Below are positions 16,645 to 24,942 of a stretch of 64,000 nt of DNA, piece after piece. The stretch comes from Cupriavidus sp. IDO. Its GTDB lineage: Bacteria > Pseudomonadota > Gammaproteobacteria > Burkholderiales > Burkholderiaceae. The first letter of the stretch is position 1. Each line of letters starts with the position of its first letter. Both the position numbers and the translations under genes were made by a program. The notes under the pieces are model-generated. The model had not been told where the DNA came from and did not search any database. It saw only the letters and a program-made list of their open reading frames with translations. The stretch is taken from contig NZ_JWMA01000069.1 in NCBI RefSeq assembly GCF_000812465.1, positions 1 to 64,000 on the forward strand, given 5' to 3'.

Positions 16645-16701
16645 GACACATCGCTAACCAGACAGATGGCGGGGCGCGAGGCACCGCACAGGAGAACGGC
16701 A

Positions 16702-17442
16702 ATGCAAATCGACCTGAACGCCGACCTCGGCGAAGGCTGCGGCAACGATGAAGCGCTGCTCGCGCTGATCAGCTCCGCCAACGTGGCATGCGGCTGGCAC
16801 GCGGGCGACGCGGCCACCATGCTGCAGACCGTGAAGTGGGCGATGGCTCACGGCGTAGCGATCGGCGCGCACCCGAGTTTTCCTGACCGCGAGAACTTCG
16901 GCCGTACCGAAATGCAGCGCGACCCGGAGGCGGTCTACGCCGACGTGCTGTACCAGATCGGCGCGCTCGCTGCGATCGTACGCGCGCAGGGCGGCCAGCT
17001 TCATCACGTGAAGCCGCATGGCGCGCTCTACAACCAGGCTGCGCGGGATTCCGCGCTGGCCGAGGCCATCGTGCGCGCCGTGCGCGACTTCGATTCCGAC
17101 CTGATCTTCTTCGGTCTCGCCGGCAGCCTGATGATCAGGGTGGCGCGCGACGCCGGCCTGCGCGTCAAGGAGGAAGTCTTCGCCGACCGCGGCTACAAGC
17201 CGGACGGCTCGCTGGTCAGGCGCGGCACGCCTGGAGCGCTGCACGAGGACGAGGAAGTTGCCCTGAACCAGACGCTGACCATGGTGCGCGAGCAGCGCGT
17301 GCGCGCCATCGACGGCAGCTGGGTCCCCATTCGCGCCGAAACCGTGTGTCTGCACGGCGACGGCGCCCACGCGCTTGCCTTTGCGCGCCGCATCCGGGAA
17401 CGGCTCGGCGCAGAGGGTATCGCGGTCCGCGCCGGCGCCTAG
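16702..17442 (+). CDS. pxpA: 5-oxoprolinase subunit PxpA (LamB/YcsF family)
   Basis: PxpA is the LamB/YcsF-family subunit of the 5-oxoprolinase. The 246-residue protein begins MQIDLNADLGEGCGNDE, then SANVACGWHAGDAATM, GAHPSFPDRENFGR and HHVKPHGALYNQ, all diagnostic, with conserved Asp and His likely in the active site. The start at 16702 is preferred over 16666 because AGGAGA lies 8 nt upstream and the family begins here. It completes the three-subunit enzyme. Confidence 0.95.
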   Translation: MQIDLNADLGEGCGNDEALLALISSANVACGWHAGDAATMLQTVKWAMAHGVAIGAHPSFPDRENFGRTEMQRDPEAVYADVLYQIGALAAIVRAQGGQLHHVKPHGALYNQAARDSALAEAIVRAVRDFDSDLIFFGLAGSLMIRVARDAGLRVKEEVFADRGYKPDGSLVRRGTPGALHEDEEVALNQTLTMVREQRVRAIDGSWVPIRAETVCLHGDGAHALAFARRIRERLGAEGIAVRAGA

Positions 17443-17537
17443 CCTTACGCGACGCCGGCATTTAACGCGGCCAGCCCCGTCGTGCTGCAAGACGGCTACG
17501 GGCCGCACGCCTCCATCACACTTCTCTGGTGTCTCTT

Positions 17538-18266
17538 ATGGAACAGGCAGTCAACCTATGGCCCCTTATCGGGGTCGGCGTCATCATCATCGGCTTCGTG
17601 CTGCGCTTCAATCCCATGCTGGTGGTGGTGCTTGCCGCCATCGCCACGGGGCTGGCGGCACCGATGCCGGTCATGCAGATCCTCTCCGCGATCGGCACCG
17701 CGTTCGTCAAGGCGCGCAACCTGCCGCTGATTATCCTGCTGCCGCTGGCGGTCATCGGCCTGCTGGAGCGGCACGGCCTGCGCGAACATGCACAGGCGTG
17801 GATCGCGCGCATCGCGTCGGCCACGGTCGGCCGCCTGCTGATCGTGTACCTGGGCGTGCGCGAGCTGACCGCCGCGGTTGGCCTGACCAGCCTCGGCGGC
17901 CATCCGCAGATGGTGCGTCCGTTGCTGGCCCCGATGGCCGAAGGCGCGGCCGAGAACCGCTTCGGACACCTGCCCGAGCCGATCCGCCAGCGCGTCCTGG
18001 CGTTCTGCGCCGCCACCGACAACGTCGGCCTGTTCTTCGGAGAGGACATCTTCGTGGCGTTCGGCGCCATCGCGCTGATGCATACCTTCCTGCTGTCGTC
18101 GAATATCGACGTGGAACCGCTGCACATCGCCGTCTGGGGGATTCCCACCGCGATTTGCGCGTTCCTGATCCATGCCGTGCGGCTGAGGCGGCTGGACGGC
18201 TGGCTCGAGCGCGAGCTGGGCGGCAAGGCCGCCGCCGCCAACGTGGCCGCCAAGAGCGGGGAATAA
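17538..18266 (+). CDS. DUF969 membrane protein, putative transporter subunit
   Basis: A 242-residue integral membrane protein of the DUF969 family with about six hydrophobic helices (for example GVGVIIIGFVLRF, MLVVVLAAIATGLAA, LIILLPLAVIGLLERHGL). Conserved polar loops such as VRELTAAVGLTSLGGHPQMVRP and CAATDNVGLFFGEDIF could line a substrate path. It lies between pxpA and DUF979 and always, as I recall, pairs with DUF979. By context I infer a two-part uptake system for pyroglutamate or related compounds. ATG 17538 is chosen; GTG 17529 is possible. Confidence 0.82.
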   Translation: MEQAVNLWPLIGVGVIIIGFVLRFNPMLVVVLAAIATGLAAPMPVMQILSAIGTAFVKARNLPLIILLPLAVIGLLERHGLREHAQAWIARIASATVGRLLIVYLGVRELTAAVGLTSLGGHPQMVRPLLAPMAEGAAENRFGHLPEPIRQRVLAFCAATDNVGLFFGEDIFVAFGAIALMHTFLLSSNIDVEPLHIAVWGIPTAICAFLIHAVRLRRLDGWLERELGGKAAAANVAAKSGE

Positions 18267-18276
18267 GGAGCCAGCC

Positions 18277-19227
18277 ATGATCATTTCCATCGAGTATCTC
18301 TACTGGCTGGCCGGTCTGGTGCTGGCGATCACGGCGCTGATGACCTTCGCCGACCGCGAGCATCCGCGCCGCCTGAGCTCCGGCCTGTTCTGGCTGCTGT
18401 ACGCCATCGTGTTCCTGGCCGGCGACAAGCTGCCGCCGGCGGCGGTGGGCATCGGCGCCGTGGTGATGGCGCTGATTGCTGGCTTCGGCGGCGTCGCCCA
18501 CGGCAAGCATGAGAGCCTGCCGGAAGAAGAGCGCCGCGCCAGCGCGCGCCGCCTCGGCAACAAGCTGTTCGTGCCGGCCCTGCTGATTCCGCTGGTGACC
18601 GTGATCGGCACCGTGCTGTTCAAGGACGTCAAGATCGCCGGCGTGCCGCTGCTCGATCCCAAGAATGTGACCTTCGTCTCGCTCGGCATCGGCTGCCTGA
18701 TCTCGCTGGGCGTGGTGTGCTGGCTCACGCGCGACACCGTTGCGCAGGGCATTCGCGAATCACGCCGCCTCACCGATTCGCTCGGCTGGGCGCTGGTGCT
18801 GCCGCAGATGCTGGCGATGCTGGGCCTGGTGTTCGCCGATGCCGGCGTGGGCAAGGCCGTGGCGCACCTGACCACGGCCTACATCAACATGGACTACAGG
18901 CTGGTTGCGGTGGTGGTCTACTGCGTGGGCATGGCACTGTTCACGGTCATCATGGGCAACGGCTTCGCGGCCTTCCCGGTGATGACCGGCGGGGTGGGCG
19001 TGCCCATCCTGGTCGGCATGTTCCACGGCAACCCGGCGGTGATGGCGGCGATCGGCATGTTCTCGGGCTATTGCGGTACGCTGATGACGCCGATGGCGGC
19101 CAACTTCAACATCGTGCCGGCCGCGCTGCTCGAGCTGGACGACAAGAACGCCGTGATCCGTGCCCAGGTGCCGACGGCGCTGTGCATTCTGGTGGCCAAT
19201 ATTGCGCTGCTTTACTTCCTGATGTAA
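18277..19227 (+). CDS. DUF979 membrane protein, putative transporter subunit
   Basis: A 316-residue polytopic membrane protein of the DUF979 family, with about nine hydrophobic segments. A hydrophilic cytoplasmic loop (KHESLPEEERRASARR) separates the third and fourth. Near the C-terminus the motif VIMGNGFAAFPVMTGGVGVPIL and GYCGTLMTPMAANFN resemble the conserved Gly/Asn-rich re-entrant parts of secondary carriers. The gene starts 10 nt after DUF969 and is followed 3 nt later by pcp, so the three are surely co-transcribed. Confidence 0.82.
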   Translation: MIISIEYLYWLAGLVLAITALMTFADREHPRRLSSGLFWLLYAIVFLAGDKLPPAAVGIGAVVMALIAGFGGVAHGKHESLPEEERRASARRLGNKLFVPALLIPLVTVIGTVLFKDVKIAGVPLLDPKNVTFVSLGIGCLISLGVVCWLTRDTVAQGIRESRRLTDSLGWALVLPQMLAMLGLVFADAGVGKAVAHLTTAYINMDYRLVAVVVYCVGMALFTVIMGNGFAAFPVMTGGVGVPILVGMFHGNPAVMAAIGMFSGYCGTLMTPMAANFNIVPAALLELDDKNAVIRAQVPTALCILVANIALLYFLM

Positions 19228-19230
19228 CTG

Positions 19231-19893
19231 ATGAGTCCTGCCATGCGTACCGTCCTGCTCACCGGCTTCGAGCCGTTCGAGAACGAACCGATCAATCCGT
19301 CGTGGGAGGCGGTACGCGCGCTGGACGGCGAACGCGTGGGCGATGCCGTCATCGTCGCGCGCCAGCTGCCGTGCGTGTTCGGCGCTGCCATCGAGGCGAT
19401 GGGCGCGCTGGTCGGCGAACTGAAGCCTGAACTGGTGATCGCGGTGGGGCAGGCCGGCGGACGTGCCGAGATGTCGGTGGAGCGGGTGGCGATCAACGTC
19501 GACGACGCCCGCATTGCCGACAACGCGGGCGAGCAGCCCATCGACACGGCCATCGTCAGCGGCGCCCCCGCGGCGTATTTCTCGTCATTGCCGATCAAGG
19601 CCATCGTGCGCGACATGCGCGAGGCGGGCGTGCCGGCCTCGGTATCGCAGACGGCCGGCACCTTCGTCTGCAACCACGTGTTCTACGGCCTGATGCACCT
19701 GCTCGCCGCGCACGGCAGAAGCGGCGTGCGCGGCGGCTTCATTCATATCCCCTACCTGCCCGAGCAGGCGGCGCGCCATCCGGGCCAGCCGAGCCTGTCG
19801 CAGGACACCATGGTGAAGGGCATCCGGCAGGCTGTTGCGACGGCGTTGTCCACCGATGCCGATATACGCGAGCAGGGCGGCCAGCTCCACTGA
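19231..19893 (+). CDS. pcp: Pyrrolidone-carboxylate peptidase (pyroglutamyl peptidase I)
   Basis: Pcp removes N-terminal pyroglutamate from peptides, a cytosolic source of 5-oxoproline for the PxpABC enzyme upstream. The 220-residue protein carries the Cys protease triad of family C15: Glu84 (in SVERVAIN), Cys147 (in AGTFVCNHVFY) and His172 (in GFIHIPYLP). It begins LLTGFEPFENEPINPSWEA as in other members. The first ATG (19231) and one at 19243 are both possible. It ends the operon, 11 nt from the stop of the convergent VanZ-like gene. Confidence 0.94.
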   Translation: MSPAMRTVLLTGFEPFENEPINPSWEAVRALDGERVGDAVIVARQLPCVFGAAIEAMGALVGELKPELVIAVGQAGGRAEMSVERVAINVDDARIADNAGEQPIDTAIVSGAPAAYFSSLPIKAIVRDMREAGVPASVSQTAGTFVCNHVFYGLMHLLAAHGRSGVRGGFIHIPYLPEQAARHPGQPSLSQDTMVKGIRQAVATALSTDADIREQGGQLH

Positions 19894-19904
19894 GTTCCCG
19901 CCGG

Positions 19905-21170
19905 TTACTCCTGCGTTCCTGCCGTCGCGGCAGCCCGTCTCCGTGCGGCCGCAGCCTTCCTTCGCGCCCTGCGCCCCAGGCTGACCTGTTCGAGGCGCCA
20001 GATCACGTAGCTGAACGCCATGAACGGCCATAGCCAGCCCAGCCACTGCGCCAGGCTGTTGAAATGCACGAAGCGGCCCATGCGCCAGCCCTGCTCGGAA
20101 ATCCATGCATACGGGTTGGAGGGCAGCACATTGGTCAGCACCACCAGCACCACCAGCGCCACCATTGCCAGCACCGCACGCAGCCAGCGCGGCACGTACA
20201 GCAGCAGTGCCAGCACCAGCGAACTGGTCAGCAGCGCGAAGCGCCCACCCTCCGACAGCCAGTTGAAGGCGACGCCGTCCGGAAACTGGATCTCTGCCAC
20301 CGCGGCCTTGATCAGCAGGGCCGCCGCCAGCAAGCCCGCCAGGATGCGCAGCATCGGCGCATGGCGGCGCATGGCGATCGACGCGAACAGCCCGGTGCCC
20401 AGCCAGCTGCATGCGGTCACCAGCGTCTCCAGCATCTGCTGGCTTTGCATGTCTTCTGGGCGCAGGCCGATATTGTCCTGCCAGGTCTCCAGCGAGGGCA
20501 GCAGGGCCTGCAGCACCTGCATCGGCCATGAGTCCGGGTCGGTCAGCCATTCACGCACGATGCCGCCCATGCCGAACAGGTGCTCCTGCGGGAAGATCTG
20601 CGCGAACGGCCACAGCAGCAACAGGATGATCGCGAAGCTCGCGTGCGGCTCGAACCAGGCGGTGCGCAGCCGGGTCAGTGTGCCGCGGTCGATTAGTGCG
20701 GCCGTGAAGGGCGCCACCACGGCGCCGCCCAGCAGCGCGCCGAGCGCGTTGGTGATCAGGTCGATATTCGACGAGATGCGGCTCGGCAGCCAGGTCTGGA
20801 AGGCCTCCATGCAAGCCGACAGCAATGCGCCGGCCACCAGCGCGATCAGCGTGGCGCGCGCGCCTGAAACGCGCGGATGCAGCGCCAGCACCACCAGCGC
20901 GCCGAAGGGGCAGTAGCCCAGCACATTGGTCAGCAGGTCGAATTCGGTGATGTAGCGCGGCTTGGGCGCGCTCAGGAAGGCAAACGGCGAAATGCCGTTG
21001 TCGGTCCAGCCCGAGAACGGATAGAGGCTGGCATACACGATCAGCAGCGTGAAGCACAGCAGCCCCACACGCGCCAGCGGCGAGTGGCGCGGCTCGGGGG
21101 GCTCGTTCAGCTCCGGCAGCTCAGGTGGCGGCCGCGGTGTCTCGGAGGGCGGCGGGGTGGCCGGCTCCAT
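19905..21170 (-). CDS. VanZ-like membrane protein
   Basis: A 421-residue membrane protein of the VanZ-like family, with a Pro/Glu-rich cytoplasmic N-terminus (about 1-30) and about nine hydrophobic helices. The N-terminal part holds family marks: LYPFSGW, DLLTNVLGYCPFGALVVLAL and SACMEAFQTWLPSRISSNIDLITNALGALLGG. The C-terminus is a basic Ala/Arg run. VanZ proteins affect the envelope and glycopeptide tolerance by an unclear mechanism. It is the last gene of the Mla-type operon, 18 nt after the lipoprotein gene. Confidence 0.85.
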   Translation of the reverse strand: MEPATPPPSETPRPPPELPELNEPPEPRHSPLARVGLLCFTLLIVYASLYPFSGWTDNGISPFAFLSAPKPRYITEFDLLTNVLGYCPFGALVVLALHPRVSGARATLIALVAGALLSACMEAFQTWLPSRISSNIDLITNALGALLGGAVVAPFTAALIDRGTLTRLRTAWFEPHASFAIILLLLWPFAQIFPQEHLFGMGGIVREWLTDPDSWPMQVLQALLPSLETWQDNIGLRPEDMQSQQMLETLVTACSWLGTGLFASIAMRRHAPMLRILAGLLAAALLIKAAVAEIQFPDGVAFNWLSEGGRFALLTSSLVLALLLYVPRWLRAVLAMVALVVLVVLTNVLPSNPYAWISEQGWRMGRFVHFNSLAQWLGWLWPFMAFSYVIWRLEQVSLGRRARRKAAAARRRAAATAGTQE

Positions 21171-21188
21171 GGCGTTTCTCCTTGGATG

Positions 21189-21866
21189 TCAGGGCTTCGT
21201 GTCAGTCTTGAGGGGCAGGGTTGCGAGCCAGTCGAGCATCGAGCCGATCACCGCATCGCTGCCGTCGGCGAGCGCCTTGACGCCGCCGGCGCCATCCGCG
21301 CTCGGGGCGGGCTGGCGGGCCTCGAAGGTTTGCTGGCCGATCATGCCACGCAGGTACACCGTGGCCCGCACGCGCACCACGCCGTGGCTGGTAGTGGCGC
21401 TGTCGAAGACCTGCTCGAACTCCAGCATTTCAACCTTCAGCGCCGGCACGCTGGTATCGCCGAACCACGTCAGCGCGCCGCGCGCGGCGACGGCTTCGCG
21501 CAGGCGGTCGTCGAAGAGCCGCGTGGGCGACATCACCCAGCGTTGCGTGGCATACGGCTGCAGGCGCTGGGCTTGCGCGTACTGGAGCCGGTAATAGAGC
21601 GAATTGCCGTCCATCCACGTCGGGCCGTCGGTCTGCGCGATGCGTATGCTCGGCAGCTTCTGCTGTGCCTGTGAGGATGGCGCACCGGCGTTCGGGGCCG
21701 GCAGGGCGGCCGCTGGTCCCAGATCATAGGTGACCGTCTGCGGTGCGGACCGGGTCAGCGCGCAGCCGGAGAGAGCGGCCGCCGTGACGATGGCGGCCAG
21801 CGAGGCCAGTACAGGACTGCGGGAGGATTCCATGGCGGGGTTCTCGGCTCGATCTCTGCGTGTCAT
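21189..21866 (-). CDS. ABC-type transport auxiliary lipoprotein (PqiC/DUF330-like)
   Basis: A predicted outer-membrane lipoprotein of the type that partners MCE proteins. The signal ends in the lipobox LSGC (AALSGCALTRS), then comes a beta-rich domain with IRIAQTDGPTWMDGNSLYYRLQYAQAQRLQPYATQRW and a later VEMLEFEQVFDS, typical of the PqiC group. It starts 23 nt after the MCE gene. The ATG at 21866 gives 225 residues; ATG 21833 would give a shorter, more usual lipoprotein signal. It likely anchors or gates the MCE tunnel at the outer membrane. Confidence 0.87.
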   Translation of the reverse strand: MTRRDRAENPAMESSRSPVLASLAAIVTAAALSGCALTRSAPQTVTYDLGPAAALPAPNAGAPSSQAQQKLPSIRIAQTDGPTWMDGNSLYYRLQYAQAQRLQPYATQRWVMSPTRLFDDRLREAVAARGALTWFGDTSVPALKVEMLEFEQVFDSATTSHGVVRVRATVYLRGMIGQQTFEARQPAPSADGAGGVKALADGSDAVIGSMLDWLATLPLKTDTKP

Positions 21867-21889
21867 GGCGGAAGGCTTCCCGGCTCGGC

Positions 21890-22831
21890 TCAGGGCGCGC
21901 TGAAACCCGGCTCGCCCGGGCCCGGCGTGGGCGGGGGCGGGCCGAACAGCACGCTGCTGGGGCTGTCGTTGAACTGCCCGGCGGCGCGCTCGAAGGTGCG
22001 CGCGGTCTGCCGTGCATCGCGGGCAAGGCCGTTGAGCTGCGGCAGTGTCTCCTCGCTGAAATTGCCGGCTGCGGACTGGACCGAGGCGGCAGCGCCCTGC
22101 AGGTTATGGCCGACGTTGTCCACGGTGCGCATGACCGTGCCGTTGGGGTTCGCCAGCTCCTGCGTCATGCGGCGCGTCGACTCCAGCGTGGCGTTCATGT
22201 TCTCCGTGACCCTGGGCAGCTTCGCGGCGGCGGGCGCCAGCGAGGCGGACAGATGCGAATAGTCCTCGGCAGTCTTGTGGATCGAGCCGATCGCCGCCAT
22301 CAGCGCGGCGCGGTTGCCGGTCTGGAACATGTCGTTGATCGAAGTGAACAGCGTCTCGACCTGTGTCAGCAGCGAGTCGCCGCGCTTTTCCAGTTCCTCG
22401 AAAAAGCCCGGGCGCATCGCGATGCGCGCGACGGCCTTGGGCGACGAGTGCAGCGGCGGCGAGCCACCGGTGCCTTCCTCCGCCGCGGTATCGTCAAGCT
22501 GCACATAGGCGATGCCGGTCACGCCCTGGAAGCCCAGCGTGGCATACGTCGTGCGCGTGATCGGCGTGTCCTGGTTGACGTTGACGCGCACGATGATCTG
22601 GCCCGGCACCTGCGGATCGAAGCGGATCGACACCACCTTGCCGACGTCCAGCCCGCGGTACTTCACGTCGGCCTGCGGGCCGAGGCCGTTGACGGTGGAA
22701 CGGGTGACGAGGTCGTAGGGCACGCGCACCGCATGGTCGCTGCTGAACCAGAAGAGCGCGAACAGCACCAGCACGGCAAGGCCGATGGTGAACACGCCCG
22801 CGAGGAATGCGTGTGACTTGTTTTCCATCAT
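21890..22831 (-). CDS. MCE-domain lipid transport protein (MlaD-like)
   Basis: A 313-residue MCE-family protein: one N-terminal membrane helix (about 8-30), one MCE domain (about 38-118, VPYDLVTRSTVNGLGPQADVKYRGLDVGKV) and a long helical region (about 130-290) ending in a Pro-rich tail. One MCE domain plus a long helical tail recalls hexameric lipid tunnels spanning the periplasm. The substrate is probably phospholipid, by family. The ATG overlaps the stop of the ATPase gene (ATGA). Confidence 0.9.
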   Translation of the reverse strand: MMENKSHAFLAGVFTIGLAVLVLFALFWFSSDHAVRVPYDLVTRSTVNGLGPQADVKYRGLDVGKVVSIRFDPQVPGQIIVRVNVNQDTPITRTTYATLGFQGVTGIAYVQLDDTAAEEGTGGSPPLHSSPKAVARIAMRPGFFEELEKRGDSLLTQVETLFTSINDMFQTGNRAALMAAIGSIHKTAEDYSHLSASLAPAAAKLPRVTENMNATLESTRRMTQELANPNGTVMRTVDNVGHNLQGAAASVQSAAGNFSEETLPQLNGLARDARQTARTFERAAGQFNDSPSSVLFGPPPPTPGPGEPGFSAP

Positions 22832-23658
22832 GCTTCTCCAGGTTGCGTGGCGGGCCTGCCCACCTGCTGGTCCTGCTGCAGGGCCTGCAACGCACGCTGG
22901 GCCCGCTCGCCCAGGAAATATTCGCGGATGAACGGATGGTCGACCTTCACCAGTTCGGGAAGCGGCAGGGCCGCCACCAGCTTGTGGTCGGCCAGCACCG
23001 CCACGCGGTCGGACAGCGCCACCAGCGTATCCAGGTCGTGCGTGATCATCACCACCGTCAGCCCCAGTTCGCGGCGCAGCTCGCGGATGAGCGCCACGTA
23101 GTCGTCGGACGCCATCGGATCGAGGCCGGCGGTGGGTTCGTCCAGGAACACCAGCTCCGGTTCCAGCGACAGCGCGCGTGCCAGCGCCACCCGCTTGACC
23201 ATGCCGCCAGACAGGTCCGACGGCATCTTGTCGGCATCGCGGGCCGACAGCCCCACCATCTGTAGCTTGAGCAGGGCCGCCTGACAGATCAGATTGTCCG
23301 GCAGCGCCCGAAGTTCGCGCAGCGGCAGCGCGATGTTGTCGATCACCGACAGCGCCGAGAACAGCGCGCCTTGCTGGAACTGCAGGCCCCAGCGGTTGCG
23401 CAGCGCCTGCAGCTGCGCTGGCTTCAGGCGCCTGGGCTCTTCGCCGAAGATGCGGATGGTGCCCGAGGTCGGCCGGTCCAGCCCGACAATCTGCCGCAGC
23501 AGCACGGTCTTGCCGCTGCCCGAACCGCCCACGATGGATAGCACCTCGCCGCGGTAGACGTCCAGGTTCACGCCGTCGTGCACCACGGCTTTGCCGAAGC
23601 GCTTGACCAGGTCGCGCACTTCGATGATCGGCGTGGGGGAGGAGCGGGCCTCGTTCAT
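22828..23658 (-). CDS. ABC transporter ATPase of the Mla/MCE type
   Basis: A 276-residue ATPase with Walker A GGSGSGKT (about residues 45-52), Q-loop (FQQGALFSALSV), signature LSGGMVKR, Walker B ELVFLDEPTAGLDP and a switch His (MITHDLDT). The LSGGM signature and the FQ-GALF segment are typical of MlaF. It energises the permease encoded upstream, whose stop overlaps this start by 4 nt. The C-terminal YFLGERAQRAL extension is also MlaF-like. Confidence 0.93.
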   Translation of the reverse strand: MNEARSSPTPIIEVRDLVKRFGKAVVHDGVNLDVYRGEVLSIVGGSGSGKTVLLRQIVGLDRPTSGTIRIFGEEPRRLKPAQLQALRNRWGLQFQQGALFSALSVIDNIALPLRELRALPDNLICQAALLKLQMVGLSARDADKMPSDLSGGMVKRVALARALSLEPELVFLDEPTAGLDPMASDDYVALIRELRRELGLTVVMITHDLDTLVALSDRVAVLADHKLVAALPLPELVKVDHPFIREYFLGERAQRALQALQQDQQVGRPATQPGEA

Positions 23659-24791
23659 ACTCGCAGGCCTACGTCCTTGAACAGGATGGCGAAGATGGCG
23701 TCGGCCAGGATCACGATGGTGATGGAAGTCACCACCGAAGCGGTCGTGCCTTCGCCAAGGCTTTGCGTGTTGGGTTTGATGCGCAGGCCGAAATGACATG
23801 CGGTCAGCGCGATCAGGATGCCGAACACTACGCCCTTGCCGAGCCCCAGCCACAGGTTGGCGACCGGTACCGCATCGGGCAGCGCACGCAGGAAATAGGC
23901 TGCGCTGATGCCCAGTTGCATGCGCGCGGCCAGCATGCCGCCGCCGAGTGCCATCACGTCGGTCCACGCCACCAGCAGCGGCATGGAGATCGCCAGCGCG
24001 ATGACGCGCGGCATGATCAGCCGGAAGCCGTGCGAAATGCCCATCACGCGCATCGCATCGAGTTCCTCGGTGACGCGCATCACACCGATCTGCGCGGTGA
24101 TGGCCGAGCCCGAGCGCCCGGCGATCAGGATCGCGGCCAGCACGGGACCCAGTTCGCGGATCACCGCCATGCCCAGAATGTTCACGATGAAGGTGCTGGC
24201 GCCGAAGGTGCGCAACTGGTTGGCCGACAGGTAGGACAGCACGATGCCGATCAGGAAGCCGACCAGCGCCGTGATGCCAAGCGCCTTGTACCCCACGTTG
24301 TAGATATTGGCCGAGATCTCCCGCCACGGGCCGCGCTGCGGCACGCGCGCAAAGCGCAGCAGGTCGAAGGCGAGCTGGCCCAGCATGGTGACGCCGGTGC
24401 CCAGCTGGGCGCCGAAGGACAAGACGCCGGCGCCGAACAGCGTGACCGGATTGAAGCGGTCGACGATATGCTTCTTCCAGCCCTCGGCATGCAGATCCGC
24501 AATGCGATCGAATACGCGTTGCTGGCCTTCGCTGGCGTCGAGATGGGCGGGCAGCTTGCCGTTCCACGCCTGCCACAGCAGTTGTCCGCCAATGTGATCC
24601 AGGCGTTCCACGTCTGCCAGCGACCAGTGCGCGTCTTCGGGGGCCTGCGCGAGTTCGTGCAGCCGGCTGCGCATGCTGCGCGCCTGATGGCAGCCGGCCA
24701 GGCCGAGCGCCGTCCAGTCGCCAACCAGCTGAACGCTGACGGTTCCGTCCTGGCGCGTGATATTGAAGGCTGGCGTCGTCTGGCGTTCCAA
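23655..24791 (-). CDS. Mla/MCE-type ABC transporter permease with N-terminal STAS-like domain
   Basis: A 378-residue MlaE-family permease. The C-terminal two thirds (about 120-378) is the MlaE domain with about five or six membrane helices and marks such as GVLSFGAQLG, LGITALVGFLIGIVLSYLSANQLRTFGAS, IRELGPVLAAILIAGRSGSAITAQIG and the family EELDAMRVMGI. The first 110 residues form a soluble domain (VSVQLVGDWTALGLAGC ... SLADVERLDHIGGQLLW) that resembles STAS; in the E. coli system this is a separate protein (MlaB), so here the two appear fused. First gene of the operon. Confidence 0.92.
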   Translation of the reverse strand: MERQTTPAFNITRQDGTVSVQLVGDWTALGLAGCHQARSMRSRLHELAQAPEDAHWSLADVERLDHIGGQLLWQAWNGKLPAHLDASEGQQRVFDRIADLHAEGWKKHIVDRFNPVTLFGAGVLSFGAQLGTGVTMLGQLAFDLLRFARVPQRGPWREISANIYNVGYKALGITALVGFLIGIVLSYLSANQLRTFGASTFIVNILGMAVIRELGPVLAAILIAGRSGSAITAQIGVMRVTEELDAMRVMGISHGFRLIMPRVIALAISMPLLVAWTDVMALGGGMLAARMQLGISAAYFLRALPDAVPVANLWLGLGKGVVFGILIALTACHFGLRIKPNTQSLGEGTTASVVTSITIVILADAIFAILFKDVGLRV

Positions 24792-24820
24792 GGGCGCGGC
24801 AATGTGATGGCTTAGTCCCG

Positions 24821-24873
24821 ATTCTAAGCTACGCGCGGGGCTGGCGCGACCCGGGTGTGTGCGCGGCTACAAT
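24821..24873. promoter_or_regulatory. Divergent -10 boxes between the mlaE-like gene and birA
   Basis: On the minus strand 24821-24826 reads TAGAAT, 30 nt upstream of the permease gene. On the plus strand 24868-24873 reads TACAAT, 70 nt upstream of birA. Neither has a clear -35 at standard spacing. The boxes point away from each other as expected for back-to-back promoters. Confidence 0.4.
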
Positions 24874-24942
24874 GCGGGCTGAATCCGCCGCCCGCGGCGC
24901 CCGTGTATCGCACGTTTCCTGCCCAAGCTCCTGCTGCCTCGC

